Assembly: GCA_963745175.1 (NCBI GenBank)
Contig: CAVUWK010000001.1
Location: 62,001-126,000 of the forward strand
DNA length: 64,000 nucleotides
Source of the DNA: Bog-473 sp963745175
GTDB lineage: Bacteria > Actinomycetota > Acidimicrobiia > Acidimicrobiales > RAAP-2
Direction of reading: 5' to 3'
The position numbers and the translations under genes were made by a program. The stretch's first letter is position 1. Every line of letters starts with the position of its first letter. The notes beneath the pieces are model-generated. The model saw only the letters and a list, made by a program, of their open reading frames with translations, had not been told where the DNA came from and searched no databases. Positions 35,772 to 45,732 of this stretch are shown here, piece after piece.

Positions 35772-37615
35772 ATGCCCTCAAAGATCGAGGACTACGCCAT
35801 CATTGGCGACACGAAAACCCTCGCCCTTGTCGACCTCACCGGATCCATCGACTGGTGGTGCGCGCCGCGAATCGATTCCGCCGCCGCGTTTGCTGCGCTG
35901 CTCGGCGAGGCGGGCAATGGGCGGTGGCTGATCGCTCCGAAGGGCGAGGTGAACAAGGTCACCCGCCACTACGAACCGGAGACGTTGATTCTCGAGACGA
36001 TCTTCGAGACTCCGACGGGCTCGGTGTCGGTATACGACTTCATGCCGCCGTACGACGGCCACCCGATGATCCACCGCATCGTCGAGTCTCGTGGTGGCAC
36101 CGTCGAGATGCAGATGGAGCTGATCGTGCGTTACGAGTACGGCGCCATCACTCCCTGGGCTACCGCGACGGGTGATGGCCTCGTCCTCGTCGCCGGCCGT
36201 GACGGCCTCCGCCTGCACAGCCCTGTCCGTCTCGTCGGCAACGACAACACCACCGTTGCGTCCTTCTCCGTCTCGGGCGACATACGGCGCTCCTTCTCGC
36301 TGACCTGGTTCCCCTCCGAGACCCACGCCCCACTCCCGCTCGACAGCCTCGCTGCCGCGCAACCACACGCGGCACTACTGGCGCAACTGGGTCGGTCGCT
36401 GCACCTACACCGGCGGCTGGCGCGACATGGTCGTCCGCTCGCTCATCACATTGAAGGCCCTCACCTACGAGCCCAGCGGCGCCGTCTGCGCGGCGGCGAC
36501 GACCTCGCTCCCGGAGACCATCGGGGGCAACCGCAACTGGGACTATCGCTATTCGTGGCTCCGGGACTCGACCTTCACCCTGCACGCCCTGTTGGTCTCG
36601 GGGTACACCGACGAAGCGGCGGCGTGGGTGGGCTGGCTCCGCCGCGCCGTCGCGGGGACCCCCGGGGAGATGCAGATCATGTACGGCGTCGACGGAGAAC
36701 GGATGCTTCCCGAGTTCGAGCTCGAGGTCCTCTCGGGCTACGAGGGATCATTGCCCGTCCGCATCGGAAACAGAGCGGTGCTCCAGCTCCAGCTCGACGT
36801 CTACGGTGAGGTCCTGGACTCCGCCCTCACGTACTGGCAAAGCCCTATCCCCAAGGAATCCAATGTGCCGCCTGGTCAGGTCGTGGCGATCCTCGATCAC
36901 CTCGAGACGGTGTGGCGCGAGCCCGACAACGGGATTTGGGAGGTTCGCGGCCAGCGGCGGCACTTCACCCATTCGAAGGTCATGGCCTGGGTGGCTTTCG
37001 ACCGCGCCGTCACGCTGGCGGAGGAAGATATCCTGCCCAAGGGACCGTTGGACCATTGGCGGCAATTGCGTGACGAGATCCACGTTGAGGTCTGCGACAA
37101 GGGTTTCGACCCTGAGCTCAACTCGTTCACCCAGTACTTACGGCTCGACGCTGCTCGACGCGAGTCTGCTCATGCTCGCACCGGTTGGCTTCCTGCCGCC
37201 CGATGACCCGCGCGTCGTCGGCACCGTCGAGGCGATTCAGAAGGGACTCGTCACCGACGGGTTCGTTCGTCGATACCAGACCGACACCGAAGAGGACGTC
37301 GACGGCCTGAAAGGGACCGAGGGCGCCTTCTTGATGACGAGCTTCTGGCTCGCCGACAACCTCGTACTACTGGGACGGCATGACGAGGCGAAGGAGATGT
37401 TCGAACGGCTCAGTGGGCTCTGCAACGACGTCGGGCTCCTCTCCGAGGAGTACGACCCAGAGGCCGATCGGCTCCTCGGGAACTTTCCGCAGGCCTTCTC
37501 ACACGTGGCCCTGATCAACACAGCCGCCAACCTCTCGATGGCCGAGCGCGGCCCCTCGGTGATGCGCAGTCGCCGCTACGGCCGATCCCGGCGCCGGAGC
37601 GCTCCACAAGGCTGA
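35772..37615 (+). pseudogene. Glycoside hydrolase family 15 (glucoamylase/trehalase-like), two frameshifts
   Basis: Three consecutive frames together give one GH15 protein of about 610 residues. Frame 1 (from ATG 35772, GAGGAG upstream): KIEDYAIIGDTKTLALVDL, GSIDWWCAPRIDS, the N-terminal beta-sandwich. Near 36350 the frame shifts; frame 2: YTGGWRDMVVRSLITLKALT, NWDYRYSWLRDSTFTLHALL and the catalytic-acid region EPDNGIWEVRGQRRHFTHSK. An apparent extra T near 37138 shifts to frame 3: YGSTLLDASLLMLAPVGFLP through FPQAFSHVALINTAANL. Cytosolic (no signal peptide); actinobacterial members hydrolyse trehalose or alpha-glucans. All conserved blocks are present, so sequence error is as likely as decay. 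Confidence 0.82.
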
Positions 37616-37745
37616 TCAACCAAGCGGCGCATTCTACGCAGCGCTCTGCCACCGGCTCTCCGAGGTTTCGGACGGGAGGGGACATCGTACTGCCGCTCAC
37701 CCACTCAACGGCCGGCGGCGAGCGAAGTGCGTACGAGAATCGTCT

Positions 37746-38393
37746 TTAAGGTTCTATCCCCAACGTCTGGTCGAAATAGGCCTCCAGACCGAGGATGAGA
37801 TCAGCGCGCGCTCGGCGCTCGGCCTCACTTGCAAGATGGACGTCGAGCGACATGCCGCGCACTGCATAGAGGGTCAGGTCGAGTAGCGCGTCGAATTCCG
37901 GGGTGGCCTGCTCGAGGAGCTCCTCACCGAAGAGCGCGCGTACGGCCTCTCGCGCGACGACTTCGGAGTCGCGAAGGGCGTCAGCCAGTTCGCGAAGTGA
38001 ACGCGACGCGACCCATAGCTCGACGTAGGCCTCCGGCAGAACGCCGGTGAAGAGCTGCGACATGATGGCCAGCGCGGCGTGGACCCGTTCGGGACCGCTT
38101 GGCACGTGTGCCAGTGCCGCCTCGACGTCGACCGCCCTGGTCCGCTCCGCCAGGTGGTTGACGGTAGCGACCATCATCAGATCCTTGGTGCCAAAGTGGT
38201 GCAGTTGCGCCCCACGCGTCAGGCCCGAGCGACGGGCCACCTCGCTCGTGGACGTGCCGGCGTAGCCGCGCTCGGCGAGTGTGACCAGGACGGCGTCGAG
38301 CAGCCGGGCCCTCGTCTCGGCCAGCCGCTCTGCACCCGATTTCCGGTGTGCGGAATCCCCTGCGTTTTCGCCTGTGTGCTTGTCCTGGGTCAT
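37746..38393 (-). CDS. TetR-family regulator with adjacent triple palindrome
   Basis: 215 residues from ATG 38393 (GGGGGAT upstream; the longer frame to 38450 would cover the operator). Helix-turn-helix: GYAGTSTSEVARRSGLTRGAQLHHF. The ligand domain has FGEELLEQATPEFDALLDLTL near its C-terminus. It diverges from the GH43-DUF732 gene, and three identical palindromes lie just upstream, so self-control and control of the secreted-protein genes are likely. Confidence 0.9.
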   Translation of the reverse strand: MTQDKHTGENAGDSAHRKSGAERLAETRARLLDAVLVTLAERGYAGTSTSEVARRSGLTRGAQLHHFGTKDLMMVATVNHLAERTRAVDVEAALAHVPSGPERVHAALAIMSQLFTGVLPEAYVELWVASRSLRELADALRDSEVVAREAVRALFGEELLEQATPEFDALLDLTLYAVRGMSLDVHLASEAERRARADLILGLEAYFDQTLGIEP

Positions 38394-38403
38394 GGATCCC
38401 CCT

Positions 38404-38441
38404 TGCACGTGCAGATATGCACGTGCTATTTTGCACGTGCA
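38404..38441. promoter_or_regulatory. Three GCACGTGC palindromes at exact 14-bp spacing
   Basis: TGCACGTGCA (38404-38413), TGCACGTGCT (38418-38427) and TGCACGTGCA (38432-38441) share the palindrome GCACGTGC and are spaced 14 bp centre to centre, starting 10 bp upstream of the TetR start codon. The third may overlap a -35-like TTGCAC for the divergent gene. This is a strong candidate cooperative operator array. Confidence 0.7.
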
Positions 38442-38538
38442 GCTTGGCATGTAGTGGATAAGACGTCAATGCGGGAGGGGATTCGGTTTCGTCGCCGTCA
38501 CGGGCTCCGAGACCGAGAATGCAAGGAGCGTTGTCATT

Positions 38539-40099
38539 ATGAAGTGGGCGAGACACTCGGGCCGCTACCGCCTCTGCGCTGTCGGTTGCGCACTTCTCGC
38601 CTGCATCATGGCGTCGTGCGGGGGGAGTGCGCCGAGCTCGACGGGTTCGGCTCCCACGGTCAGGATCCAGATCCCCCGGAGCCCGGTCCGGGCGGGCCAG
38701 ATCGACCCCCCGCCCGGGTCGTCCCTCACGTCGGGTCCGATCGGCGCCCATCCCTCCAGGGAACACGGTGTCCAGCTGAACGTGATCTCGGGTGTCCTCA
38801 ACGACCAGCCGATCTACGACGGAAACTTCGCCGACCCGTTCGCCCTGCGAACTCCCAACACCCTCTACATCTATGCCTCGAGCAGCGGCCCTTCCCGCAA
38901 CAACCCCGCCGCCAACGTGCCGGTCATCGGTCTGGCGCGCAACAACGGCTTCGCTGGGCAGTTCTTGGGCGATGCTCTGCCCAACCTGCCCAAGTGGACC
39001 GTCCCGGGCTTTCAGTGGGGTCCCTCCGTTTGGGCGCGTCCCGACGGGACCTACGTCCTGTACTACTCCACACCGGCCACGATCCCTCTTGGCTGCTTGG
39101 CCACCCCGCCGGCTACGGGGTGTGTGCACGCCGCGACCGGAGAGACCTCAGCGGCGTGCATATCGAGGGCCACCGCAACCAATCCGGCCGGGCCCTTCAG
39201 TGACAACTCGAGCGCGCCATTCATCTGCCCCATCGACCAGGGCGGTGCCATCGATCCCAGTGTGTTCGTCTCATCCGACGGGACCGCGTTCCTCTTGTGG
39301 AAGAGCGACGGCGACTGCTGCCACAAACCGACCGTTATCTACTCCCAGCAACTGTCCGCCGACGGCCTCTCGACAGTGGGCCCGCCTCATCCGATGATCG
39401 GTGCCACCCAGCCCTGGGAGGGAGGCTTGGTCGAAGGACCCTCGATGATCGAGGAGAACAACGACTTCTGGCTCTTCTACTCCGCCAATACCTGGGGAAA
39501 CAGCCACTACGGCATCGGCCTGGCACGGTGCGCCTCAGCGATCGGTCCGTGTACCAAACCACTCGATCACTCCTGGTTGGCCACCAACGGGATCGACCGG
39601 GGTCCGGGAGGCCAGGAGTTCTACACCACGGGCCCCTTGGTCTGGATGGTGCGTCATAGCCTGGCCCCCGGGCAGTCCGGCAACAGCGCGGCAGCGAGGG
39701 CTCTACTTGAGCCTGCTTGCCTTTCCGATCGGTCAGCTGCCTCGCTTAGCCGCCGCCGCTCCCTCAGCTGCGCTGGCCGCGGCGGTCGTCTACTACGGCG
39801 ACCCCTCGTTGCCGAAGGCCCCCCAAGCCGACTATCTGGATTTGATGCACAAGGTTGGCGGCTCGCTCGCGGCGACGAGTAACACCGCCCTGATTGCCGA
39901 TGCCAGTCTGACCTGCGACGCGCTGAGCAAGGGTAAGAACGTCGGGACGATTCTCACCACCCTCAAGGGGCGAGGCCTCGACACATTCGACTCCCATCTG
40001 TTGATCCTCCTCGCCGCCGAGTACCGGTGTCCGTCCCGCACTACTCAGGCGACTGCGGTCATGGTGGCTTCTCTCAACCAGACCTCTGCGACTTCCTAA
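38539..40099 (+). pseudogene. Secreted GH43-like beta-propeller protein with C-terminal DUF732-like domain, one frameshift
   Basis: From ATG 38539 a lipoprotein-type signal (ALLACIMASCGG) leads into a five-bladed-propeller-like domain: NDQPIYDGNFADPFALRTP (catalytic-base Asp region), FQWGPSVWARPDGTYVLYYS, DQGGAIDPSVFVSSDG, WEGGLVEGPSMIEENNDFWLF (catalytic-acid Glu region). Near 39690 one base is gained or lost; the next frame gives QRGLYLSLLAFPIGQ, then a C-terminal ~70-residue segment, YLDLMHKVGG through CDALSKGKNVGTILTTL to AAEYRCPS, with the two-cysteine pattern of DUF732. GH43 enzymes cleave arabinan/xylan-type sugars. The combination with DUF732 is not one I know. It is divergent from TetR and followed by another secreted protein. 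Confidence 0.7.
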
Positions 40100-40131
40100 C
40101 GAGCAAGCCGATGGGCAAGAAAGGCTACGGA

Positions 40132-41830
40132 ATGCGATTCTCGTGGACGCGGGCAGTTCTGACGGCGAGTATCGCGAGCTCGGTGCTGATCGGCACGATC
40201 GGAACGGCGGAAGCGCAACAAAGTCATGGGGCTCGCCGACCAAACGCAGCCGCCGCACCGGCGGCCGTCTTTCAGCAAGCGTGCGCTGCGTCCGGAGAGG
40301 CGGCGGCCAGTATCCCGCTGTGCTCACCGCCCTCACTCGACCGGTTTGGAGCCACTTTTGGCCCGGACGACATCGTGAAATCGCTCGCCTCATTTGCCAT
40401 CGGGAAACTGGCCGGATTTCTCCTCAACAAGACCGCTCTCGGTGCCATTCTCGATCCGACCGGGGCCAAGCTCGACGAAATCAAAAGGCAACTCGGCCAG
40501 ATCAGCGACCAGGTGGCCGTGTTGCAGACCTCGACGAATAATGCGTTTCAACAGGTAGCGGCAACCAAGCTCGATGTGCAGGTCGTGCCGCTGAGGGCAT
40601 GGGTGGGGGATGTCTCGACCCTCTACTCGACCTACTTCATACCGGCCGTGAACGCTCTCACGTCGTATGCCGCAGCGAAACAGACGGACCCGGCATGCCT
40701 CGAGGACTCGCCGTGCGGAAAGCTCTACGCCTTCTATCAGGACCGGCGCGCTCGAGTTTTTGAACAAGTACACCGGGTCGAGCTTCGATGCCGCGGCGCT
40801 TGGTTCCCATATCCACGATGCGCTTGTGCCGGGTGCGGCGAACACTTCGGCGGTCACGGCATACGGCGACTACGAGCTGGCCTCCAATCGCTACCTGACC
40901 AGCACCCAATCGGATCAACTCATGCAGTTCTACAGTTACTTCGCTTCCTACGAAGCACTCGCAACCTGGATGAAGGCTGAATACATCGGGGTCCGCGACG
41001 CAGACAACCCGGATATGAAGGCAGGGGAGGCGGACTTTTCCAACTTCCTTGCCAGCGAAGTGACCCGCTACCAGAAGACAGAGCAGGACGCCCTGCCGGC
41101 GGTCATCCCGGCGCATGCCGTGATCCCCCTCGACGCAAATGCCGCGCTGCGCACGACAACGGTGAACAAGCCGATGTTGCTCCCGGAGCTGACGACGGGT
41201 GCCGATCAGAACGGGTACCTGTTCTGGAACATCAATGATCCGACGGGACACGACAGTGTCGGTGCAGCGCTGAACACGTTGAACACCACGGCACCCGGAG
41301 GTGGCTCGAAGGACTGGGCCGTTCCGGCCAAGGCGTGTCCCGCCGACTACAAGAGCACCGGGTTGGGATGCTGGAACGGCCTGATGGCCTCCAGCCCCAA
41401 CCCCGGCGGAACGCTCGCACAGTATCTGGCCACGGTTGACCCGACAGACGCCAGCTGGCAGCAGCTGGCTCTCCTCCTGCAAAGCCAGCACCGTCTTGTT
41501 TGGACGGCAGAGCCGTTGAGCACCAGTGCGAAGTGCACTGACAATAATCGGGGCTCCTACGTGCCCTTCGGCCGAGTCGCGCATGCGGCGCTCGATGCGG
41601 GCCTGGCTTATGGAAAGGCAACCTTGCAGACCATCCCGTGGTCCTACTACTCCTATCTCATTAGCTCTTCCGAGTACGACGTCCATGTTGCAGGTGCCAT
41701 GGAGGCGGTCTGCAGGAACAAGTTGGCCCAGATCATCAAGGTTCTCGAAAACCAAGGCGCCGCCGCGGTCCCACAGGATCAGGCTCTCCTGGTCGCGACG
41801 CGGAGCACGGGCAACACGAACTACATGTAG
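40132..41830 (+). pseudogene. Large secreted protein of unknown function, one frameshift
   Basis: About 565 residues after bridging one indel near 40755. ATG 40132 has AAAGG seven bases upstream and gives a clean signal peptide (TASIASSVLIGTIGTAEA). Then a hydrophobic hairpin-like segment (SLASFAIGKLAGFLLNKTAL), a coiled-coil-like stretch (LDEIKRQLGQISDQVAVLQT, then TNNAFQQVAATK), a long helical region with FYSYFASYEALATWMKAEY, and a C-terminal region with GYLFWNIND, WAVPAKACPADYKSTGLGCW and several cysteines. I recognise no family. The hairpin-plus-coiled-coil layout recalls alpha-helical pore-forming proteins but that is only an analogy. It follows the GH43-DUF732 gene by 32 bases, so both are probably controlled by the TetR protein. 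Confidence 0.6.
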
Positions 41831-41945
41831 GGGATCCGAGAGACCTCCTGTTCAGAGCTCAATGATCTCTGACGTCCCCCTGGATGCAGCGTATCGGCGT
41901 GATCGAATGATGACCCATATTTGAGGTGCCAATAGTGTGACGAAA

Positions 41946-42521
41946 ATGCGACTCTTGTTGGTGGCTTACCCGGGTGCTGGAAAGGGCACGCAAGCGACGA
42001 AGTTGGCTGTTCATTATGGAATCGCCCAGTTGTCCAGCGGAGAGTTGTTGCGCGGTCGAGGTGGCCCATGGCACACGGATCGGGAGGGCTGCAGCCGAAT
42101 ATCTGAGGCGTGGTGATCTCGTACCGGATGAGCTGGTCTTCGAAATGCTGTCCGCACCCCTTCTCGAAGCGGCTACCAACGGTGGCTACGTGCTCGATGG
42201 TTTCCCGAGGACACTGCGCCAGGCGGAGGTGGCCTACTCGGTTGCGCAGGAGCTCAAGGACATCGAGCTTCAGGCCGTCGTCTATCTAAGAGTCAGTCAT
42301 GACGAGCTACTGAAGCGGCTACGAGCCCGCGGGATGGAGAGGGACGTGGGGACGACGATGAGATCACCATCGCCCATCGTTTCAACGTGTTCCAGGATCA
42401 AACTGAGCCGCTCCTCGACTTCTACTCGCGCCGCGGAATACTTCTCGACATCAATGGCGAGCAGCCTGTTGGGGACGTGTTCGATGACATCACAAGCGCC
42501 GTGGATGGCCTTCACATCTGA
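41946..42521 (+). pseudogene. Adenylate kinase-like nucleoside monophosphate kinase, two compensating frameshifts
   Basis: Assembled over frames 0, +1, 0: P-loop YPGAGKGTQATKLA and SSGELLR; after an apparent extra G near 42052, EVAHGTRIGRAAAEYLRRGD, LDGFPRTLRQAEVAY; after a second indel near 42340, GRGDDDEITIAHRFNVFQ and LLDFYSRRGILLDING, ending at TGA 42519-42521. About 190 residues, the short (no zinc-lid) adenylate kinase type. AMP + ATP interconversion would be its role. A normal chromosome has its essential adk in the ribosomal-protein cluster; none is here, so this is probably an extra copy. Confidence 0.75.
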
Positions 42522-42571
42522 CAGTCACGCCAAACTGGTAGCTCCGATCGCCGCTTGAAGACCTGCGAGAA

Positions 42572-43585
42572 TCAGACCGGTTCCCGAGCCGACGTATCCC
42601 TGTTCGATGTTGGGTCACGTCCATTGAGATTGGGCGTGCCCGAGCGCAGCGTACTCAGCAGCACCTCGGCCGCACCCATCAGGCTGGTGGCCTCGTAGGG
42701 AACGACCACCTTGGCATTGTCGGATGCGGCGATTTCTTGCAGGGCCCGCAGCTGGAGGACCGCCAACGTACGTGGGTTGATCGTGGCGGTGTCCAGGGAG
42801 GTCAAGCGGGCCGCTTCACCTTCGCCCTGCAGCACGAGCGCCTTCTTCTCACCCTCTGCTTGAAGCTCGAGCACCTTCATCTCGGCTTCGGCCCGCAAGA
42901 TGGCCGCCGTCTTGGCACCCTGTGCTTCGAGCACGGCCGCCTGCTGGCGTCCGCCAGCACCGTTGATGGCGGATTGCTGCTCCCCCTCGGACTTGAGGAT
43001 GGTCGCCTTCTTGTGCTGCTCGGCCTCTTTCTGCTCGGACATGGCCTGGACCACATTGATCGGCGGCGTGATGTCGAGGATTTCTATACGGTTAAGGCGC
43101 ACGCCCCATTTGACCGTGGCGTCGGCCATGTGGTCCTGCATGCGAGTGTTAATCGTTTCGCGCTCGGACAGGGCCTGGTCCAGTGACATCTCGCCGATCA
43201 CGGCGCGCAGCGCGGTGCGGGAGAGCTGGTCGACGGCCAGCTGGTAGTCGTTGATCTCAAAGAGGGCCGACTTTACGTCAATGACCTGGCAGAAGATGGT
43301 GGCACTTACCTGGAGCGACACGTTGTCCTTGGTGATGACCGCCTGCTGGTCTCCGGTCATGGGGAACTCACGCATGTCGACTTTCTCCATCTTGTCGACG
43401 AACGGACGCAAGACGCGCAGTCCCGGCTGGTCGACCGACTTGAACTCGCCGAAGCGCTTGACCACCCCGACACTTCCCTGCTGGACGATCTTGACGGAGC
43501 GCGACAGAAGCCACGCAGCAAGTCCAATCCCGCCGACTACGACGATCGCAACGATGCTGATGATGTCTGTCGTCGATGCCAACAT
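42572..43585 (-). CDS. SPFH/band-7 (stomatin-like) membrane protein
   Basis: 337 residues. One N-terminal membrane helix (DIISIVAIVVVGGIGLAAWLL), then the SPFH domain (VQQGSVGVVKRFGEFKSV, TKDNVSLQVSATIFCQV), and a long Ala/Glu/Gln coiled coil (EQKEAEQHKKATILKSEGE and following) before a variable tail. Such proteins form large cages or microdomains at the cytoplasmic membrane. A NfeD-type partner, often adjacent, is not present. It converges with the adenylate-kinase-like gene. Confidence 0.93.
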   Translation of the reverse strand: MLASTTDIISIVAIVVVGGIGLAAWLLSRSVKIVQQGSVGVVKRFGEFKSVDQPGLRVLRPFVDKMEKVDMREFPMTGDQQAVITKDNVSLQVSATIFCQVIDVKSALFEINDYQLAVDQLSRTALRAVIGEMSLDQALSERETINTRMQDHMADATVKWGVRLNRIEILDITPPINVVQAMSEQKEAEQHKKATILKSEGEQQSAINGAGGRQQAAVLEAQGAKTAAILRAEAEMKVLELQAEGEKKALVLQGEGEAARLTSLDTATINPRTLAVLQLRALQEIAASDNAKVVVPYEATSLMGAAEVLLSTLRSGTPNLNGRDPTSNRDTSAREPV

Positions 43586-44019
43586 GGTGTACTCCTAACG
43601 ATCATTGCGTTTCGTTGATGCTCGAACGGCGCAGCATTGTACTTGTTGCCCGGGCCTGCCAACGGAAGCCCCTTGGCGACACGTCACGGGCCCTACATCG
43701 TTCCGTAGCCGTGTGCTCTAGCTGACCTTGTGTCGTCTCTTCGAAAGCATTCTTGCGAGGTGCACAACACCAAACAGAGCGAACAGGTCCACAACGTCGT
43801 GGAAAATGAACATCTTCGACTCCTCCCTCTGCTGTGTGGCGTATGCGTGGAACTTCTCGAGAGGAGATACGCCTTTGGGTTACATCTCGCGCCGGCCAGC
43901 TGTGGGCCGCCGAGTCGTGTGAGGCGCCCTCCGAAGAACCGGTCGCCAGCCAGGCTCCCCGCTGATCGGTGGCAGAGTCGATGACCCGGGTCAGTGAGAC
44001 TTTCGGAACGGGAACCATC
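43586..44019. other. Gene-free stretch between SPFH and UbiB-like genes
   Basis: About 430 bases. Short overlapping frames exist on both strands (for example 43730-43984 plus, 43602-44018 minus) but are arginine/histidine-rich and without ribosome sites. I see no repeat, hairpin with U-run, or RNA gene. Confidence 0.4.
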
Positions 44020-45468
44020 TCATCTTGCGCCGGCCGCGTGGGTCGGCTGGGGGCCGGGGGTGGTCCCGCGGCCGGTGCGCCAGTCGGCCTCCAGATGCCC
44101 CAACTCTGTGGCCGGCGGTCCGCCGTGGCGGATCTCGGAGTCGATCGACTTCCAGTCGGCGGTGGCGTAGAGATGTCCGAGTATGGAACACGCGCCGATC
44201 ATTATCCGATTGAGGAAGAGCAGATCTTTCGGCATCTGGAGCCGCCCGGTGACGTCGCTCCATGGCCCCAGAGGCTGGTACGTACCGGCCATGATCTCCG
44301 CCACGGACTCCGGTGTGTAGGTGAACGGCTGTATGTCCCAACGGTCCCGCAACGCCGCGCGGTAGAACTCGAGCAACCGATCCGGGTCGAGTCCCTCGGC
44401 CTCGTGGTCCGATAGCAGGCCCACGTTGATGAAAGACCGCAGCACGCCCGGCGCGTCGCATTCGAGAGCGGCGTCCACCAGGGCCGACATGACCGAGACG
44501 CGCTCTGCGGTGAACTTCTTGACACACCCAAAGTCGAGGAAGGTCACGGCGCCGTCCTCGTGGAACAGGTAGTTCCCCGGGTGCGGATCAGCGTTGAAGA
44601 TCCCGTTTCGGTGCAGGCTGGTGAACACGAAACGGAAAATGGTCTCGCCCCAACGCGAGCGGATGGCGTCTCCGGCCGCTGTGGCCTCCGACCAGCTCTT
44701 TCCGTGAACGTAGTCGGTCGCCAGGACTCGGCCCGTCGAGAGCTCGGGGTGGACCGCGGGTATGTGGATGAACGGATGCCCGTCGTAGAGCGTATGGAAC
44801 TCCTGCTGGTTGGCCGCTTCAATCGTGTAGTCCAGCTCGTCCACAACCCGATCACGTATCTCCTCGACCAGCATCTTCGGATCGAGGTTTGGCGCCTGAG
44901 GACCGAGGAGCGTCAGTCCGGCTCTGATGATCGAGGCGAGCAGCTTGGTATTGGCAAGATCTGCTCGCACCGCATCCGACACACCCGGATACTGCACTTT
45001 GACGGCCAGCTCGGTACCGTCGGCCAAACGGGCTCGGTGCACCTGGCCGATGGAGGCTGCGGCCACCGGCCGGGGCGAGAAGAAGGCGAAGATCTCTTCG
45101 GGACGCGCCCCGAGCTCGGCCTGGATCACATCGGCTGTCTCGTCCGGAGCGAGCGGCGGTACATCATTTTGGAGCCGAGCCAGCGTCGACTGGAACAGCT
45201 CGCGGTTGGGCGCAGTGACCACGCCGTTGATGTCCACAAATGAGAGGATCTGGCCAACTTTCATGACCGCGCCCTTCATGTCGCCCAGGACCTGGGCGTA
45301 GCGTTCGGCGAGCCGCTCCTGGCGGGCGCGCTCTGCAGCCTGGGCCGCGTGGCCGCCAGCTCGACCGTGCATGCGGGTCTGAGTCCTGGCGGCCACGGTG
45401 TGCCCAGCGAGGCCGGCCAGGCGAACCGTGCGGCCAACCCGTCCCGTGGGCAGTTTGTTGTCCGCCAT
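44020..45468 (-). CDS. ABC1/UbiB/AarF-family atypical kinase
   Basis: 482 residues. Family-defining KxGQ motif in GAVMKVGQILSFVD, the Ala-rich nucleotide loop VAAASIGQVHRARLADG, lysine in TELAVKVQYPG, ExD-type helix in VVDELDYTIEAANQQEF, catalytic loop GIFNADPHPGNYLF and DFG as TFLDFGCVKKF. Bacterial members support ubiquinone or other isoprenoid-lipid metabolism through ATPase activity at the membrane; actinobacterial versions are uncharacterised. Unlike canonical UbiB, I see no C-terminal membrane helices. Divergent from the ArsA-like pair. Confidence 0.92.
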   Translation of the reverse strand: MADNKLPTGRVGRTVRLAGLAGHTVAARTQTRMHGRAGGHAAQAAERARQERLAERYAQVLGDMKGAVMKVGQILSFVDINGVVTAPNRELFQSTLARLQNDVPPLAPDETADVIQAELGARPEEIFAFFSPRPVAAASIGQVHRARLADGTELAVKVQYPGVSDAVRADLANTKLLASIIRAGLTLLGPQAPNLDPKMLVEEIRDRVVDELDYTIEAANQQEFHTLYDGHPFIHIPAVHPELSTGRVLATDYVHGKSWSEATAAGDAIRSRWGETIFRFVFTSLHRNGIFNADPHPGNYLFHEDGAVTFLDFGCVKKFTAERVSVMSALVDAALECDAPGVLRSFINVGLLSDHEAEGLDPDRLLEFYRAALRDRWDIQPFTYTPESVAEIMAGTYQPLGPWSDVTGRLQMPKDLLFLNRIMIGACSILGHLYATADWKSIDSEIRHGGPPATELGHLEADWRTGRGTTPGPQPTHAAGAR

Positions 45469-45732
45469 CGCGACTATGCGGCCGATTGGTCGACGAGAGC
45501 TGTCACGCTCACTGGTCGGTCATGGGTGGTCAATCGGAACCGAAGACCTCTGTCTCGGTGTCCAAATGTGGTCGTCGCTCTCGGTGATCTCGGCAAAGTT
45601 CCTCCCCGGTGAAGCCTGCTCGGTGATAGTCCGCAGGGTTACATCGGGGAGACGGCTCCGCAGCGAGTCATGCCGTGTGCCATTCGGCCTCGACAACCGG
45701 TCGGGATGTAACCCTGCTGTGTATGAGTTCAC

